24,493 bases of DNA from Catenaria anguillulae PL171. Its lineage: Eukaryota; Blastocladiomycota; Blastocladiomycetes; Blastocladiales; Catenariaceae. Shown one piece after another: positions 1-9,629 of this stretch. The stretch lies in contig MCFL01000336.1 of NCBI GenBank assembly GCA_002102555.1, forward strand, positions 1 through 24,493, written 5' to 3'. A model generated the notes under the pieces. The model was not told the origin of the DNA. It worked only from the letters and a program-made list of their open reading frames with translations, and made no database searches. The translations under genes and the position numbers were made by a program. Within the stretch, counting starts at the first letter, position 1. Every line of letters starts with the position of its first letter.

Positions 1-237
1 TGACTGCATTACATTGCCCGCCAACAGCGCTCCTTGACATGTTCTCGTCGGCTCCCTCGCTCATTCCCTCTCTTGCTTCCGAGAGTACATGAACTGGTCA
101 CTTGTTACCTACTTGCCGTCATCCAGCTTAATGCACCTTTTGTCTTGACAATAATGGATCTTTGGAATCCAGTCGACAAGAACTGGTTCCCATGAGGTCA
201 AAACGTAACAGTGGGTGGGCTGTGGCATGGCATGGGA

Positions 238-330
238 TTAGTTCCTCATGTACACGTCGTGCCTGACCATGTCATGTCGGTAGAGTGGAGGGTCCAGCTC
301 GTCAATGATTGCAAAGGACAGCATCTTTAT
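238..330 (-). CDS. Possible C-terminal end of an unidentified gene
   Basis: The minus strand carries a short stretch that reads like real protein (KMLSFAIIDELDPPLYRHD and on to a stop at 240-238). It has acidic and aromatic residues in a natural-looking mix, unlike the Arg/Ser/Pro-rich shadows around it. A second frame just upstream (VHKFSVRLHK, about 330-360) is also protein-like and would join it if one A were missing from the AAA run there. I cannot name a family or find the rest of the gene in the first kilobase, so this may be a terminal exon or chance. Confidence is low. Confidence 0.25.
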   Translation of the reverse strand: MKMLSFAIIDELDPPLYRHDMVRHDVYMRN

Positions 331-767
331 GCAGCCGCACAGAGAACTTGTGCACGCTCCTATCTGCCTCGGTCTGCAGTTTAGCTTTGTGGCTGTTCTC
401 GACGTTCGCTGCGCATTGAAAGCTCCTTGCTGGAGCGCATTAAATACCGTGCTGGCTGTAAGGCATCATTGTGCTGCTACGGAAATCGGAACTTGCTTTA
501 ACACGAGGCATGTACATTCTCGTTGAGTTAACAGAATGGTTCAATACAGCCTTCCTAAACAGTGCCTACCTTGGCTGGCGACGTTTGGACCATGATGTGA
601 GAGCCGCCCCATAGGTAGGACACTGGCTGGTCGCCATCGTTTATGTCTCACCCATTGTCTCACCATGAACATCCGACTTGATGGAGCACGTTCATATATC
701 ATGCCTCTCAATTGCGATCGGTGACCTGGTCAACGACATCGAAGATCGGATCGACTCCTCTGTCCGT

Positions 768-945
768 CACGTGGGCACGTGTCTGGCCTTGGCTCGTGCC
801 GGGACACGTGCGCTTGAGCTCAAATCGACGGACCTGCCACAGATCGAAAGGCAATCACAAAGGAACACTGGGAACGAAGCGCGAGGCAGTCGGGTGTGTA
901 TCGGTGCCAGCGCCCATAGCAACTCAAGGCAGGGGTATAAAAAGA
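768..945 (+). promoter_or_regulatory. E-box cluster plus TATA box
   Basis: Three perfect CACGTG hexamers lie at 768-773, 776-781 and 805-810, followed by a strong TATA element (TATAAAAAG) at 936-944. CACGTG is the classical bHLH site (Cbf1/Pho4/Myc type). Three copies in 43 bases, about 130-165 bases upstream of a TATA box, is a credible regulated fungal promoter. It would start transcription near 965-970 and serve the weak gene that follows. What binds there is inference. Confidence 0.5.
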
Positions 946-988
946 AGCCACCCCCCTCGACCCTTTGAGATGGTTTCCTTTAGCCGTC

Positions 989-1595
989 ATGCTGCCCGAT
1001 TCTTCGTCGCTCCAGTCCTTTCTTGGCAGTATGAACGTGCCCCATCACTTCAACATCCCTCGTCATCATACACAGCGTTCCCGCCTCTTTCCCCCCTTCC
1101 ACTTTTCCTCGGCCATGATCCCACTGCCATGATCCCACCCCTGTTCGCATCGTCCAGCCTGCTTGCCGCGTCGCACGTGGTCACTCTGTTCGCACGATCC
1201 TCATTCGGAATGCGTGGTTCATTTGACTCGCTTTCGCATGGTGGTCATGCTGACGACAAGGTGACTCGTGCGAGGGGTACGCAGATTTGGGGAAGGCTGA
1301 ACTGCGCGCAGGGACCTTGCAAGCTTCGAGCAACCTCGCTGTCCCCTATAGGTGGCGAGAATGCCGAGACTTGTCTCTGGCAGAGGATCGCGAGCTCACC
1401 GCGTTGCTGGTTGTCAGCGAGTTGCTCATGCTTCGCGAGATGCTGAGTAGTTCGAAACGCCTGGTTTGGCCAAGGCTGACGATTGCGCAATGTCTTGGGT
1501 TGATTCCTTCACTGTACTCTTCACTCTTTCTTTCTTTCATTTTGATTCCTTTTTTTTTGGTTGCTCGGCGCTGCGCGAGTCTGGTCAAGGGCTGA
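989..1595 (+). CDS. Weakly supported gene downstream of the TATA box
   Basis: An ATG at 989 lies about 50 bases after the TATA box and opens a Ser/Pro/His-rich reading (MLPDSSSLQSFLGSMNVP...) to about 1130. Protein-like sequence then continues in a second frame to about 1260 (HGGHADDK), where a GTGACT donor (1261) and a CCTATAG acceptor (ending 1351) could bound an intron. A third frame encodes a clear amphipathic, helix-like stretch (LAEDRELTALLVVSELLMLR, about 1375-1435) and then a hydrophobic run ending at a stop at 1595. Each change of frame has the sign of one missing base, as in the better-supported genes here. No family was recognised. The hydrophobic run may just be a pyrimidine-rich tract. 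Treat as a candidate only. Confidence 0.27.
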
Positions 1596-2626
1596 TCGAC
1601 GCGTGCGCGGAGAGCGGGTTGCACGTGAACACGTGCAGCCCCCGGGGCGGCGCGAGAGGCGCCGCTCGCTGGGTTTTGGGCGCAAAAGCGCCCAAAATCC
1701 CAGCAAAACCCGGGGGTACGGAGGGGAGAAGGTGAATGCGACCACTTGCACGTGGTGTGGTGGCGCAAGGCGATTGGGCAGTGAATGATCGCACAGGCAA
1801 GGGGCACGTCCAGTCTGTCTGCCTCGGCCTGCCACAGTCCTGTCGCAGTGCGTCAATCGTATTCACTTGGCGCCGCCAGGCAATACCGCATCGCCTCGTG
1901 CCACACCTGCGCTTCCAACATGCCACGTCGCGTCAGTCAGCTCAACGATGCCGTTGGGCAACGTCAACGATGAGAACGGCACCCAGCTGGGTCCGTCATG
2001 ACAGGCGACAGCGAGCACGGCGCATGGGCACGCCAGCACTCCAGCCTAACCGCTGCTGCCCATGATAGCCCGAGATAGCCCGAGGGGTACTGTATTACGG
2101 AGTGAGACGCCACCGATCGATCCAGGGGCAGCCTGACCCGAACTATCCAGCTGCAAATGACTCTGGACGTGCCATGGACCAACGGCAACCGGCCGACCCC
2201 AAGCATTCCCTCCAGCGATACCGTCCACAGCCGTTTCCAAGCCATGAATCCAGCCGGTGTAGCGTCGGCATCCTCTGCCGTGCCCGCAACAGCCTCGACA
2301 CTCGTGTCATCTCTTCGTTGATCACATTTCGGCTCTGGTCCATGGGCCTGACAACGTGCGTGAGCACCTTTCAACTTCCGAGCTGAGCCATACTCACCTT
2401 CTCTTCTTTCTTCGCACATTGACAAAGCCCCTATCTTGCAGCTCACCCACAAGCTCCCCGTCCCACAACCCACCGACCCTACAAAGCCGCACCCGCAACC
2501 GCGGGCACCCGCGAACGCACCTCTCGCACTCGTCGCTGCACTTGCGCCACGCCACACCTGCGCCGCACCTCGTCCGTGCCCATCTTGCACACTCGCCCGA
2601 AACGCGCGCCGCCCTGGCGGGCATTT
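1596..2626. other. Unassigned stretch between candidate gene and CCDC6-like gene
   Basis: About 1 kb with no reading frame I would defend. Long open frames exist on the minus strand (1964-2932), but they are Arg/Ala/Gly-rich and run antisense into the coiled-coil gene, so they look like GC-driven shadows. The stretch holds the palindrome cluster at 1621-1713 and, from about 2390 to 2626, a C/T- and CA-rich leader that is probably the 5' UTR and promoter of the CCDC6-like gene. Confidence 0.5.
1621..1713. repeat. Cluster of inverted repeats
   Basis: Three inverted repeats follow each other. The first is a 7-bp palindrome around two CACGTG cores (1621-1636, spacer AA). The second is a GC-rich hairpin of the form GCGGCGC-GAGA-GGCGCCGC (about 1648-1665). 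The third is a perfect 10-bp stem TTTTGGGCGC/GCGCCCAAAA with a 4-base loop (1674-1697), which extends to about 14 bp with one bulge (TGGG.../...CCCA). The left arm GGGTTTTG also pairs with CAAAACCC at about 1703-1711. The structure would form in DNA or RNA on either strand. Its function is unknown: it could be a terminator, a regulatory structure, or the footprint of a short non-autonomous element. Confidence 0.6.
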
Positions 2627-4150
2627 ATGACCAGCTGCTTGAATCTCGTCGAAGTCATTCACCCGCACATTTTCACTGATGTCATTACGCCGCTCGGGTC
2701 GCCCATGATTACGCCTACGCCTACCTGCGGATGGAGCTTCCGGCACGGCGGCGAAAAAGGTGGCGGTGACGCTCCGCAATCCCCGCACCCACGGGATGTG
2801 GCTGCGCTCATGGCCACAGTCAAGGATCAACGCAGGTTCGTGAACAAGAGCATGTTGGATTTGCAGGTGGAAAAGGGATTGAACAAGGTGCTGAGAAGCG
2901 AGAATGTGGCCTTGAAGGAGAAGCTTGTTCAAATCGTACGTCTTTCAACGTTTACCCGTCCAGCTCTCTGCAAAGCAAATCACACACAGATGGATCAATA
3001 GGCGGCCGCCACCGAGCAAGAGGAAGAAGCGCTCACAAACAAGTTTCTGGTGCGCATCGAAGAACTGCACAAGGAAAAGGCAAAGATCATTGAGCAGGTC
3101 GAGCGCGAGGAAGAGTACATTACCAACCAGTTGCAGCGCAAGTTGGCAAAGTTGCAGCGCGAAAAGGTGGACATGGAAAACCAGTTGGAGATGGAGCAGG
3201 AGGCGATTGTGAACCGCCTGCAGAAGCAGTTGGAGATGTTTACCCGCACCTTTCTCTCTTTCTCTTGTCTGCCAGCCGAATGCCTCTCTCATCGTTGGGT
3301 TTCGCTATGTAGGTTGAGAAGCAGCACATCGAGCAGCCAGCATGGGTCGCAAGCGCAGTTAGATGTTCCTCCGTCGCCCAACGCAGTCTCGGACGGCAGC
3401 TTGTACACACGTTCCTCCATTTGCCTCCCTGTGTCCACGTCTCTTCTCACATGCAGTGTTTCTGGTCATGTAGCCCGCACCGCCGCCGCAGCTCGTCTAC
3501 ACACTCGTCTCTGCACGACGTGACGCTGCCACCGCCACCGTCGCTCGTGGACGTGATGCGCGCTGACATTGTTGGGCTGAAGCAGCGCATCCACGAACTC
3601 GAACGCGAAAGTATGATCTTTTTCTCCTCTTGACATTTGCACTGGATGTATGCTCACCTTTCCTGTTCTCCATCTTCATAGACGAAACCGTGTGCAGCAG
3701 CTTCGCACTTGGCGCGACGAGCTCTTGGTGCTCCGGCAACGCGCAGGCGTGCCCGTGGATGACTTGTTTGCGGAGCCCCTCGAGCCCTTGGCGGCCAGAA
3801 GGGACAGTCGGCAAGGGTCTCGGTCAGTGAGTCAGTCGAGGGCGCCACTTGGTTGAGGGCAGGAGGTGTTTGTCAGGTTTACCGTTAACCGCAGATTTTC
3901 ATGGTGAGTCATTTTTTCATTCATTCTCTCTCTCAAATTTCATTTCTACATGCGCTCGCATCATTTTGTACACCAAAACCTGTGCCATACAGAAACGTCA
4001 AAACTCCGTGGGGACCCTGGAGCCGTCACTGGGTTACTACTGGTTGCTGCAATCGACGAACGTGCTGACTGTCGGCGGTCCCCAATTCACCGACGACCCC
4101 TCGGACGTGACCGTCAAACTTGTCGGACTGACAGGCTCGTTCGCCTGCCC
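2627..4150 (+). CDS. CCDC6-family (DUF2046-type) coiled-coil protein
   Basis: The protein resembles the conserved block of animal CCDC6. Heptad repeats EQEEEALTNKFLVRIEEL, EREEEYITNQLQRKLAKL and EMEQEAIVNRLQKQLE are followed by VPPSPNAVSDG, matching the APPSPRD region, and then VDVMRADIVGLKQRIHELE and VQQLRTWRDELLVLRQRAGV. I chose ATG 2627 because it opens the frame that leads into this block. Likely introns are 2936-3001 (phase 0), about 3238-3312, 3413-3473 and 3611-3681. The joins around 3313-3400 and at 3682-3690 need extra bases to keep frame; for example, one extra A in the AAA at 3685 gives NENRVQQL. One frame stops at 3856, but a consensus GTGAGT donor (3904) and CATACAG acceptor (ending 3992) suggest a further exon, 3993 to about 4140 (KRQNSVGTLEPSLGYYWLLQ). 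The family is structural or adaptor-like; its role here is unknown. Exact 3' end uncertain. Confidence 0.75.
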
Positions 4151-4233
4151 ACCTTGGTCGTGGTTGTGCCTCCTCGTGCTCACAGCCACCCAATACACCG
4201 GCCAACCCCTCCCTGCCCCTCCTCCTCTCCTCC

Positions 4234-5772
4234 CTACCCGTCAAATGCGCCCTCACCCTCCCCGTACCCCTGGCCATTCGCTCAAACAACTGGAACGCGC
4301 GACACTCGTGGCTGTCGCGGCAGCTCGCACAAAACGGAAACTCGCACGCATCACACACACGCGGCAAGTCCACATACATGTCGCACGCGCCAAATGCACA
4401 TCGAGAAAACAGCCCAAGCACGTGGCCACGTCCGAGTCGCAGAGCAAGCACACACATCCAGTGACACACGCGTCACAAAGTGCCAGCGAGCATCGCCCGC
4501 AAAAGTAGGTCCTGCAGCATGCACCGCATTGCGTGCGCAGGCACTTGAGCACTTTGCCACAGGCTTGGACGGTGTGCCGTCGCCAGCGCCCGAATTTTCG
4601 GCCGCCGCAGCCGTCGTGGGTGCCACCAGCGTTGGCGACGTACTTGCGCCGCTCGTCTCGCAATGCGGACAATCAAGCGCTCCACACGTATCGCATCGAG
4701 CAATGCCCGCAGCACACCAAGCACACACGTTGTCGGCAACGTTTTGCGCGAGCGCGCGCGGCACAGGCTCGCTATGGGCACAAGATGTGGCGCGCAGAAC
4801 GAGTTGCCGCATTTCATGCATTCGGATTGCGGCACACAGGCCAGGCACCCAGTCACGGGACATCCGAATTCCGTGTGGTCCGTGTTGAATGGGTGGACGG
4901 CGCGGTGACATTGGAGGCAAAGGGTCATGGACAGCGGTGTGGGTGTGGGGTCATGTGAGGGAGAACAGACGACAGGAGCGTGTAGGTGTGCATGGCGGGC
5001 TCGTCGTTGAGGTAGATGCGTTGAAGCGACGGAAGAGGGAAGTTCGGGGTTGATTTGGCGGTGGCGGCGGATAATGAGGCAGCGGCATTGTGATGGCCAG
5101 TGACGGTCGGCGAGTGTGGCAAGATGGAAGGCGCAGCTGAGTCGTCAATGAGCATTGCTGGCGGATGTGGTGATGCCCGCAACTGCATGACGGCTTGCGA
5201 GAAGCATTCGGCGAGCATGGACGCATCTCCGGAAATGGTGGCCAGGTTGGGAAACATGGACAGCGTGCCCACCACATCGACCGTGCCCGCAAGCAAAAAC
5301 GGCAGCCACACGGCACGCACCAGAGGGCGCACGCGGCGTGCGTCCAAGCGCGACACAAGCACGGGCACGTGCCGCGGACACGCGTCCATCCATTGCAGAT
5401 CCAAGCACCACATGCGGGACGGTGGAAGGCCAGAGTGGGCGAGAAGCTCGATGCCGACCCCGACCCCGACGCAGCGTATGCGTGTGCGTTGGACATGAGA
5501 CGCGCAAATTCGGGCGGCGGCGATTGGCGCGTGGTCCACATGGACAGCCATAGCGTCGGGGTCGCGTAGATGAGGGTCCAGAAGCGGTGGCAAGTAGCTG
5601 CAAAGACGGTACGATCGGCGTGGTCAAGCAACGACGCGATGGCGGCCCATAGTTCTTCGGTCAAGTAGGGCAGCTGGTTGCCGAGGCGCGGGTCGAATTC
5701 GGTCGGGCGCGGGGACAGGAGCGGGAGGGGTGGCGGCGGGGATGGTATTCCAGGGGAGGTGGGTAGATCCAT
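4234..5772 (-). CDS. F-box protein with long Cys-rich region
   Basis: The start at 5772 gives MDLPTSPGIP, a proline-rich leader, then an F-box-like domain at about residues 34-75 (LPYLTEELWAAIASLLDHADR...FAATCHRFWTLI). A leucine-rich middle part follows (VWLPFLLAGTVDVVGTLSMF; LPSLQRIYLNDEP), then at least five CxxC-type pairs (LCLQCHRAV, ECMKCGNSFC, CAWCAAGIARCDTCGALDCPHC, QCGACCRTYFCGRCS, CDACEFPFCASC) that look zinc-binding. F-box proteins normally recruit substrates to SCF ubiquitin ligases through Skp1; that role is inferred. Coherent sequence runs through five frame changes, near 5440, 4947, 4776, 4545 and 4400, each consistent with one missing base in a short run. The 3' end is uncertain: a stop at 4236-4234 fits one more such change (GEGEGAFDG ending), otherwise the open frame runs to 4026 and overlaps the convergent CCDC6-like gene. 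Confidence 0.7.
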
Positions 5773-6372
5773 GGCATGGGCAGCGCTAGCATTCGAGTTT
5801 CGGAAGTAGTGTTGTGATCGAACTTTGTTGGACCAAGGAGTTGGGACGCGAAGCTTGGTGGACTGGAGTCGCGGGCATGGACAGCCGGGCGGAAACAAGA
5901 GTAGACGCTGCAAGTGCCGAATTGCGGCGAGTAATTGCCGACTCAATGGAAGCGATCGCATTCAATCTCGAACTTTGCGGAAGAAATTAATAATTCTTCA
6001 CAAACCAACCAACCAACCAACCAACTTTTTTTTTTTTGTCAAGACGCCGATCGGAGGACCCATTCAGATCGATCGATGCAACGCTCACATGTTTTCGTAC
6101 ATATCGCATTTTTCGCACTTCAAGTTCTTCAAGTTCGCATCACGACCTGTCTCTGGAGCTATTGATAGCTAACCTCGACATACAGTTAATGCTCAACTCA
6201 TGGAATAGCATCTCGTCTCTTCTTCGGCCCATTCCAACACCGCCAGTTACAATTGGATGCCGTGCCGCCTTCCTTTGCGTATTTGCTGCTTTTTTCGCTC
6301 AAGAAATACCCCCCCCCCCAACTCCACACACGATAACAAGCTCCAGTATTTATCAGCACTGTATCGTTCACC
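5773..6372. promoter_or_regulatory. Divergent promoter region, F-box gene / Mpv17 gene
   Basis: A 600-base region between two divergent starts. It contains a tetranucleotide tract of AACC units (6003-6025) running directly into T12 (6026-6037), repeats of the motif AAGTTCTTC (about 6121-6136), a GATCGATCGATG stretch near 6068-6078, and a run of 11 C (6309-6319). Homopolymer and AACC tracts of this kind usually exclude nucleosomes; that is inference. No gene was recognised in it. Confidence 0.5.
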
Positions 6373-6862
6373 ATGTTCTATCGCATGGTATCCGGCTACA
6401 ACCGGCTTTTGGACACCCATCCTTACAAGACCCAGTCTATCACTGCCGGTACAGACATGCGGCCCTGTTCACCCGATTGCCGAAGCAGCGCTTCCTAATT
6501 CTTGACTCTCTTATTCCACAGCTCTGCTCTGGTGCACCGGCGACCTCATCAGTCAAGCGATCGAGCACCGCCAAGGCTCAACGTCGCACGCCGCCTCTGA
6601 AAACCAGCCAAGACCACACGGTCCGCCACCACAACCAACATCGCCGCCGCAAGCCAGTTCCCACACGCTTGTACCCGCTTTGGCACTCGGCACGCTGTGC
6701 GAAGCGGCACCCGCTATCCAGCAGCCCAGCGTCGCTGAATCCTCACACCAGAAACCCCCACCATGGTCCGAGTTTCGTCCTGATATCAAGCGACGTATGC
6801 AATAGTCCTCGGTCTTGTAGTTTTCGTTGGTGAAGCGCGCATGCTGACTCGATTCCCACCAT

Positions 6863-6906
<44 letters not shown>

Positions 6907-7440
6907 CAATCACTCATTCTTTATGCGCTGTACTATCAAGTGGGAATCATGACTGGCTTTGGCCTCTGCGTTGCCGGTCCCCTCTACACGTTCTGGTATT
7001 CCAAGCTCGACCGCGTAGTCCACAGCTACGCATCCCGCAACAACTGGGCATCCAAGTACTCGCCAAGATCGCAGGCGGTGCGCGTGACGGGCGCAAAGCT
7101 GTTTGCCGACCTGTTTGTGTTTGATCCGCCATACCTGACGCTCTTCTTCACGTCCACATCGCTGCTGTCGGGCATGCCGTTTGCCGACATGCTTGCAAAG
7201 TACCGTCGCGACGCTCTGCCAACGTACTTGGTCGACATTAGCGTGTGGGGACCCGTGCAGACAGTCAACTTTTCGCGTGTCCCGGTTGCTTGGCAGCCAG
7301 TGGTGGTCAATTCGGGCAATGTGCGTTCCCACTTGTTGTGTGCTTGGTTCGGGGTCGACCTTGACCTGTGCAACTCACTTTCGTTGTGTCCAACGCAGGT
7401 GTTTTGGAATGCGTATCTGAGTTATGTGGGTCACAATTAG
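6373..7440 (+). CDS. Mpv17/PMP22 family membrane protein
   Basis: Four exons, 6373-6448, 6522-6794, 6941-7320 and 7399-7440, join in frame to 771 nt (256 aa) with no break. The protein starts MFYRMVSGYNRLLDTHPYKT, a typical Mpv17 opening, then ALLWCTGDLISQAIE (family: GD-ISQ), then a long Pro/His/Ser insert (about residues 45-110) not usual in the family. Next come GPLYTFWYSKLD, KLFADLFVFDP, and the family hallmark WGPVQTVNFSRVPVAWQP followed by VNSGNVFWNAYLS. The family comprises four-helix proteins of the mitochondrial inner membrane or the peroxisome (Mpv17, Sym1, PXMP2) linked to membrane permeability and mitochondrial DNA maintenance. Introns have consensus borders (GTACAG..ACAG, GTATGC..CAAG, GTGCGT..GCAG). 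Intron 2 carries a 39-base CT repeat. Confidence 0.93.
6866..6904 (+). repeat. (CT)n microsatellite in Mpv17 intron 2
   Basis: An uninterrupted 39-base CT tract lies inside intron 2 (6795-6940), ending 36 bases before the acceptor at 6940. It may act as an extended polypyrimidine tract, and its length is likely to vary among strains. Confidence 0.9.
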
Positions 7441-7839
7441 CCGATTGGATGCTGCCGACCCACAGATTCCGACATGTATTTGTAATGCGACTCTATTCCT
7501 TGAGAAACAGACCCACGTAACGGTTGGTTTGTCTTTGGTCGCCCCATTAGTTTTCCTTATCTCGCCTCAATCTCACCTCGCTTCACTTGTATTAATATTG
7601 ACACCACTTTCACTTGTATTCTAACGCCTTACATGTATACAACACAAGTCATTCACCGCCCATACACCAACTTTTGTGGTCGAGATGATGCCGTGCCACG
7701 ACCAGAACGGAAAGACAAAGACAGCCAAAAGGAGAGTCAAACTTGCATTCATGCATGCATTCAGTGTGCGAATGAGTGGGGTATCTCAATGAAAAAAATT
7801 ATGACCACGACACAACAACTCTTGCACCCTCGAACCTCC
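7441..7839. other. Intergenic space between convergent genes
   Basis: A 400-base tail-to-tail region that must hold the 3' UTRs of the Mpv17 gene and the disordered-protein gene. It is T-rich just after the Mpv17 stop (7530-7640) and includes an ATGCATGCAT palindrome near 7751. No further gene was seen. Confidence 0.5.
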
Positions 7840-8781
7840 TCACATGTGTGCCTCGGATCCATGTGCTGCCTGTGCCTCTGCCAACAAGACCGCCAAGGGA
7901 ATCCGAATATCGGGCAACGCACACCGCCGCCGGACAGTGGGTCGCGCACTCATCCACTCTGGGTCGTCTGCATCGCCAACAGACCGCCGGCGCTTGCGTG
8001 TCGCGGAAGGGACTTGACTGGGTGCATTGACGGGTGCCGACATGGGTGCCGGCGATAAAGCCGAGGACGGGGCGGACAGAGTTTCGGGCGAGTTGAGCGG
8101 CGTGGCCCAGGGGACAGGAGCAGAGAAGGCGCGTGCGCGGCCAATGGCGAGGCGCGGGCGGTAGGCGACTTGAGCTTGGACAATCGGGCCCGCGGCGGCG
8201 GGTGTGCATGCAGCCGAGGATGTAGGAATGGGAGGGGCGGGCGAGGCAGTCAAGTGTGGGGATGTGGGTTCCGGCGTTGGCAGCTTGTGGTCCAATACAT
8301 GAAGCTGGGACCTTGGCGTTGGTGCGCGGCCAATGTTCATAGGATTGTTGTTTGCCGCATTTGGTTCGGGCTTGGGCGATGGCGGACAGCTTGAAAATTG
8401 GTCTGCATCGCCCTCCGCATCTGCATCGGCTTCGGTCGACCCTTGGTCGCCGCCAAACATGGCCAACGACTTGTTCATTGAGTGCGACAGGAGCAAGCTG
8501 TCAAACTCGGACAGATATCGCTTCACCTTTTCCGAATGGTGTGAGATGGGCACCCCGTTGGCCGTGGTTGCGGGCGTGCTCGAGGGGAGCTGTGTCGTGG
8601 GCGGCAGCATCAGTCTTGGTACGTGAGGGACCGAGGGGATGGATCTGGATCCGCTGGTCATGGCCGAGGTGGCGGTCATTGGCATGTGGTGATGAGGATT
8701 GCTGGAATGGTGTGGATACATGGTGACAGAGATGGTGATGATGTCTTGGGGACCATTGGCAAGTGTGGATGGAGGTGGCAT
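7840..8781 (-). CDS. Disordered, proline/alanine-rich protein, probably nuclear
   Basis: One uninterrupted frame of 313 aa from ATG 8781 (MPPPSTLANGPQD) to TGA 7842-7840. The composition is low-complexity: Pro, Ala, Ser and Thr dominate, with a His-rich N-terminus and an acidic Asp/Ala patch (EADADAEGDAD). One short segment is likely ordered (SEKVKRYLSEFDSLLLSHSM, about residues 80-100). Near the C-terminus a basic cluster, TRKRRRS, followed by RRRC about 25 residues on, looks like a nuclear localisation signal. The rest has repeated SPxP/TPxP motifs typical of proline-directed kinase targets. No domain or family was recognised; a transcription-associated role would only be a guess. The frame is continuous and its codon use is natural, which is why I call it a gene rather than a shadow. 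Confidence 0.6.
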   Translation of the reverse strand: MPPPSTLANGPQDIITISVTMYPHHSSNPHHHMPMTATSAMTSGSRSIPSVPHVPRLMLPPTTQLPSSTPATTANGVPISHHSEKVKRYLSEFDSLLLSHSMNKSLAMFGGDQGSTEADADAEGDADQFSSCPPSPKPEPNAANNNPMNIGRAPTPRSQLHVLDHKLPTPEPTSPHLTASPAPPIPTSSAACTPAAAGPIVQAQVAYRPRLAIGRARAFSAPVPWATPLNSPETLSAPSSALSPAPMSAPVNAPSQVPSATRKRRRSVGDADDPEWMSARPTVRRRCALPDIRIPLAVLLAEAQAAHGSEAHM

Positions 8782-9629
8782 GGACAATGGTTGGCACTCT
8801 CAGGTTAAGAGGGTCGTCTGTGCTTTAAGTACGGCGAGGCTGTCTGGTGTACGGTACGAAGCACTGGCCATGGCCGTGGGCTAATCCAGCGGCTGATGGC
8901 TGATGGCTGAGGCAAGTCAACCACCCATGTCGCCAAATTTGTCACACAAACCGTCAACAATTTTTCTCGCTTTATCACACACATGTGTTTCAGGCCGTGA
9001 CCTTGCATGTTTGTGCCAAGCGTCAAGCCACATCCAGCCCGCACCAACCTCGCCCAGTGGCTCGACTGCGGCTTGCCACGTGTTCTTGATTCCATGAAAC
9101 GGCCCAATCGTTCGGCTTCCTGGCCTGCGGTACATCGATCCATGGCCTTGGTGCGCCCACATTGTTCTGCTGCCATTTTGCCGAGTTTAATAATACCTGA
9201 ACATTTTGCCTTTTATGTATCCCGGATGAAGTTGCCTGCAGCATGCATATGCACACTTGCCGTCGAAATGAGTCCCACTTCTGTGGGCCAATCGATCAAT
9301 CGCGTCGATATTTCATTTCCCATGCATTGGCTCACACAAATGCCATTGGACTTAAAGGCTCTGCCAGCCATTTTGCCTCATTCCCGAGCCTGTGTGTGAA
9401 CCAGGCTTTCAATCAACTCGCGGTATTCGTTTGACTTGCCTGACTCCATTTTTCCGGCCAATAGAATACATGCCTGGCTCATGGGAGTTTGTATTGCATT
9501 GATCCCTGAGCCTCGTGAGATGGTGTGACATGCAAGGTTGAAAAAGCGGTGGGAAATTGACGCAGCGAGCTACGAGTGATTCAGGTATGAACGTGCAAGT
9601 TGGGGTATTGGGGCAGTGAGAGTGCGCTG
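8782..9629. other. Intergenic region upstream of disordered-protein gene
   Basis: About 850 bases lie between the start of the disordered-protein gene and the stop of paralogue A. It should hold the promoter of the former and the 3' UTR of the latter. Sequence is mixed, with GGCTGATG direct repeats (8890-8908) and scattered CCAAT-like motifs (for example GCCAATCGATCAATC near 9289). The small open frames here look like chance. Confidence 0.45.

Noticed and set aside
1964-2932. 322-codon open frame on the minus strand
   Set aside because: It is antisense to the CCDC6-like exon, rich in Arg/Gly/Ala, and has no recognisable motif; a GC-driven shadow.
3950-4888. 312-codon plus-strand open frame
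   Set aside because: Mostly antisense to the Cys-rich F-box gene (Cys codons read as Thr/Ala/His in reverse). Only the part near 3993-4140 has independent support, and in another frame.
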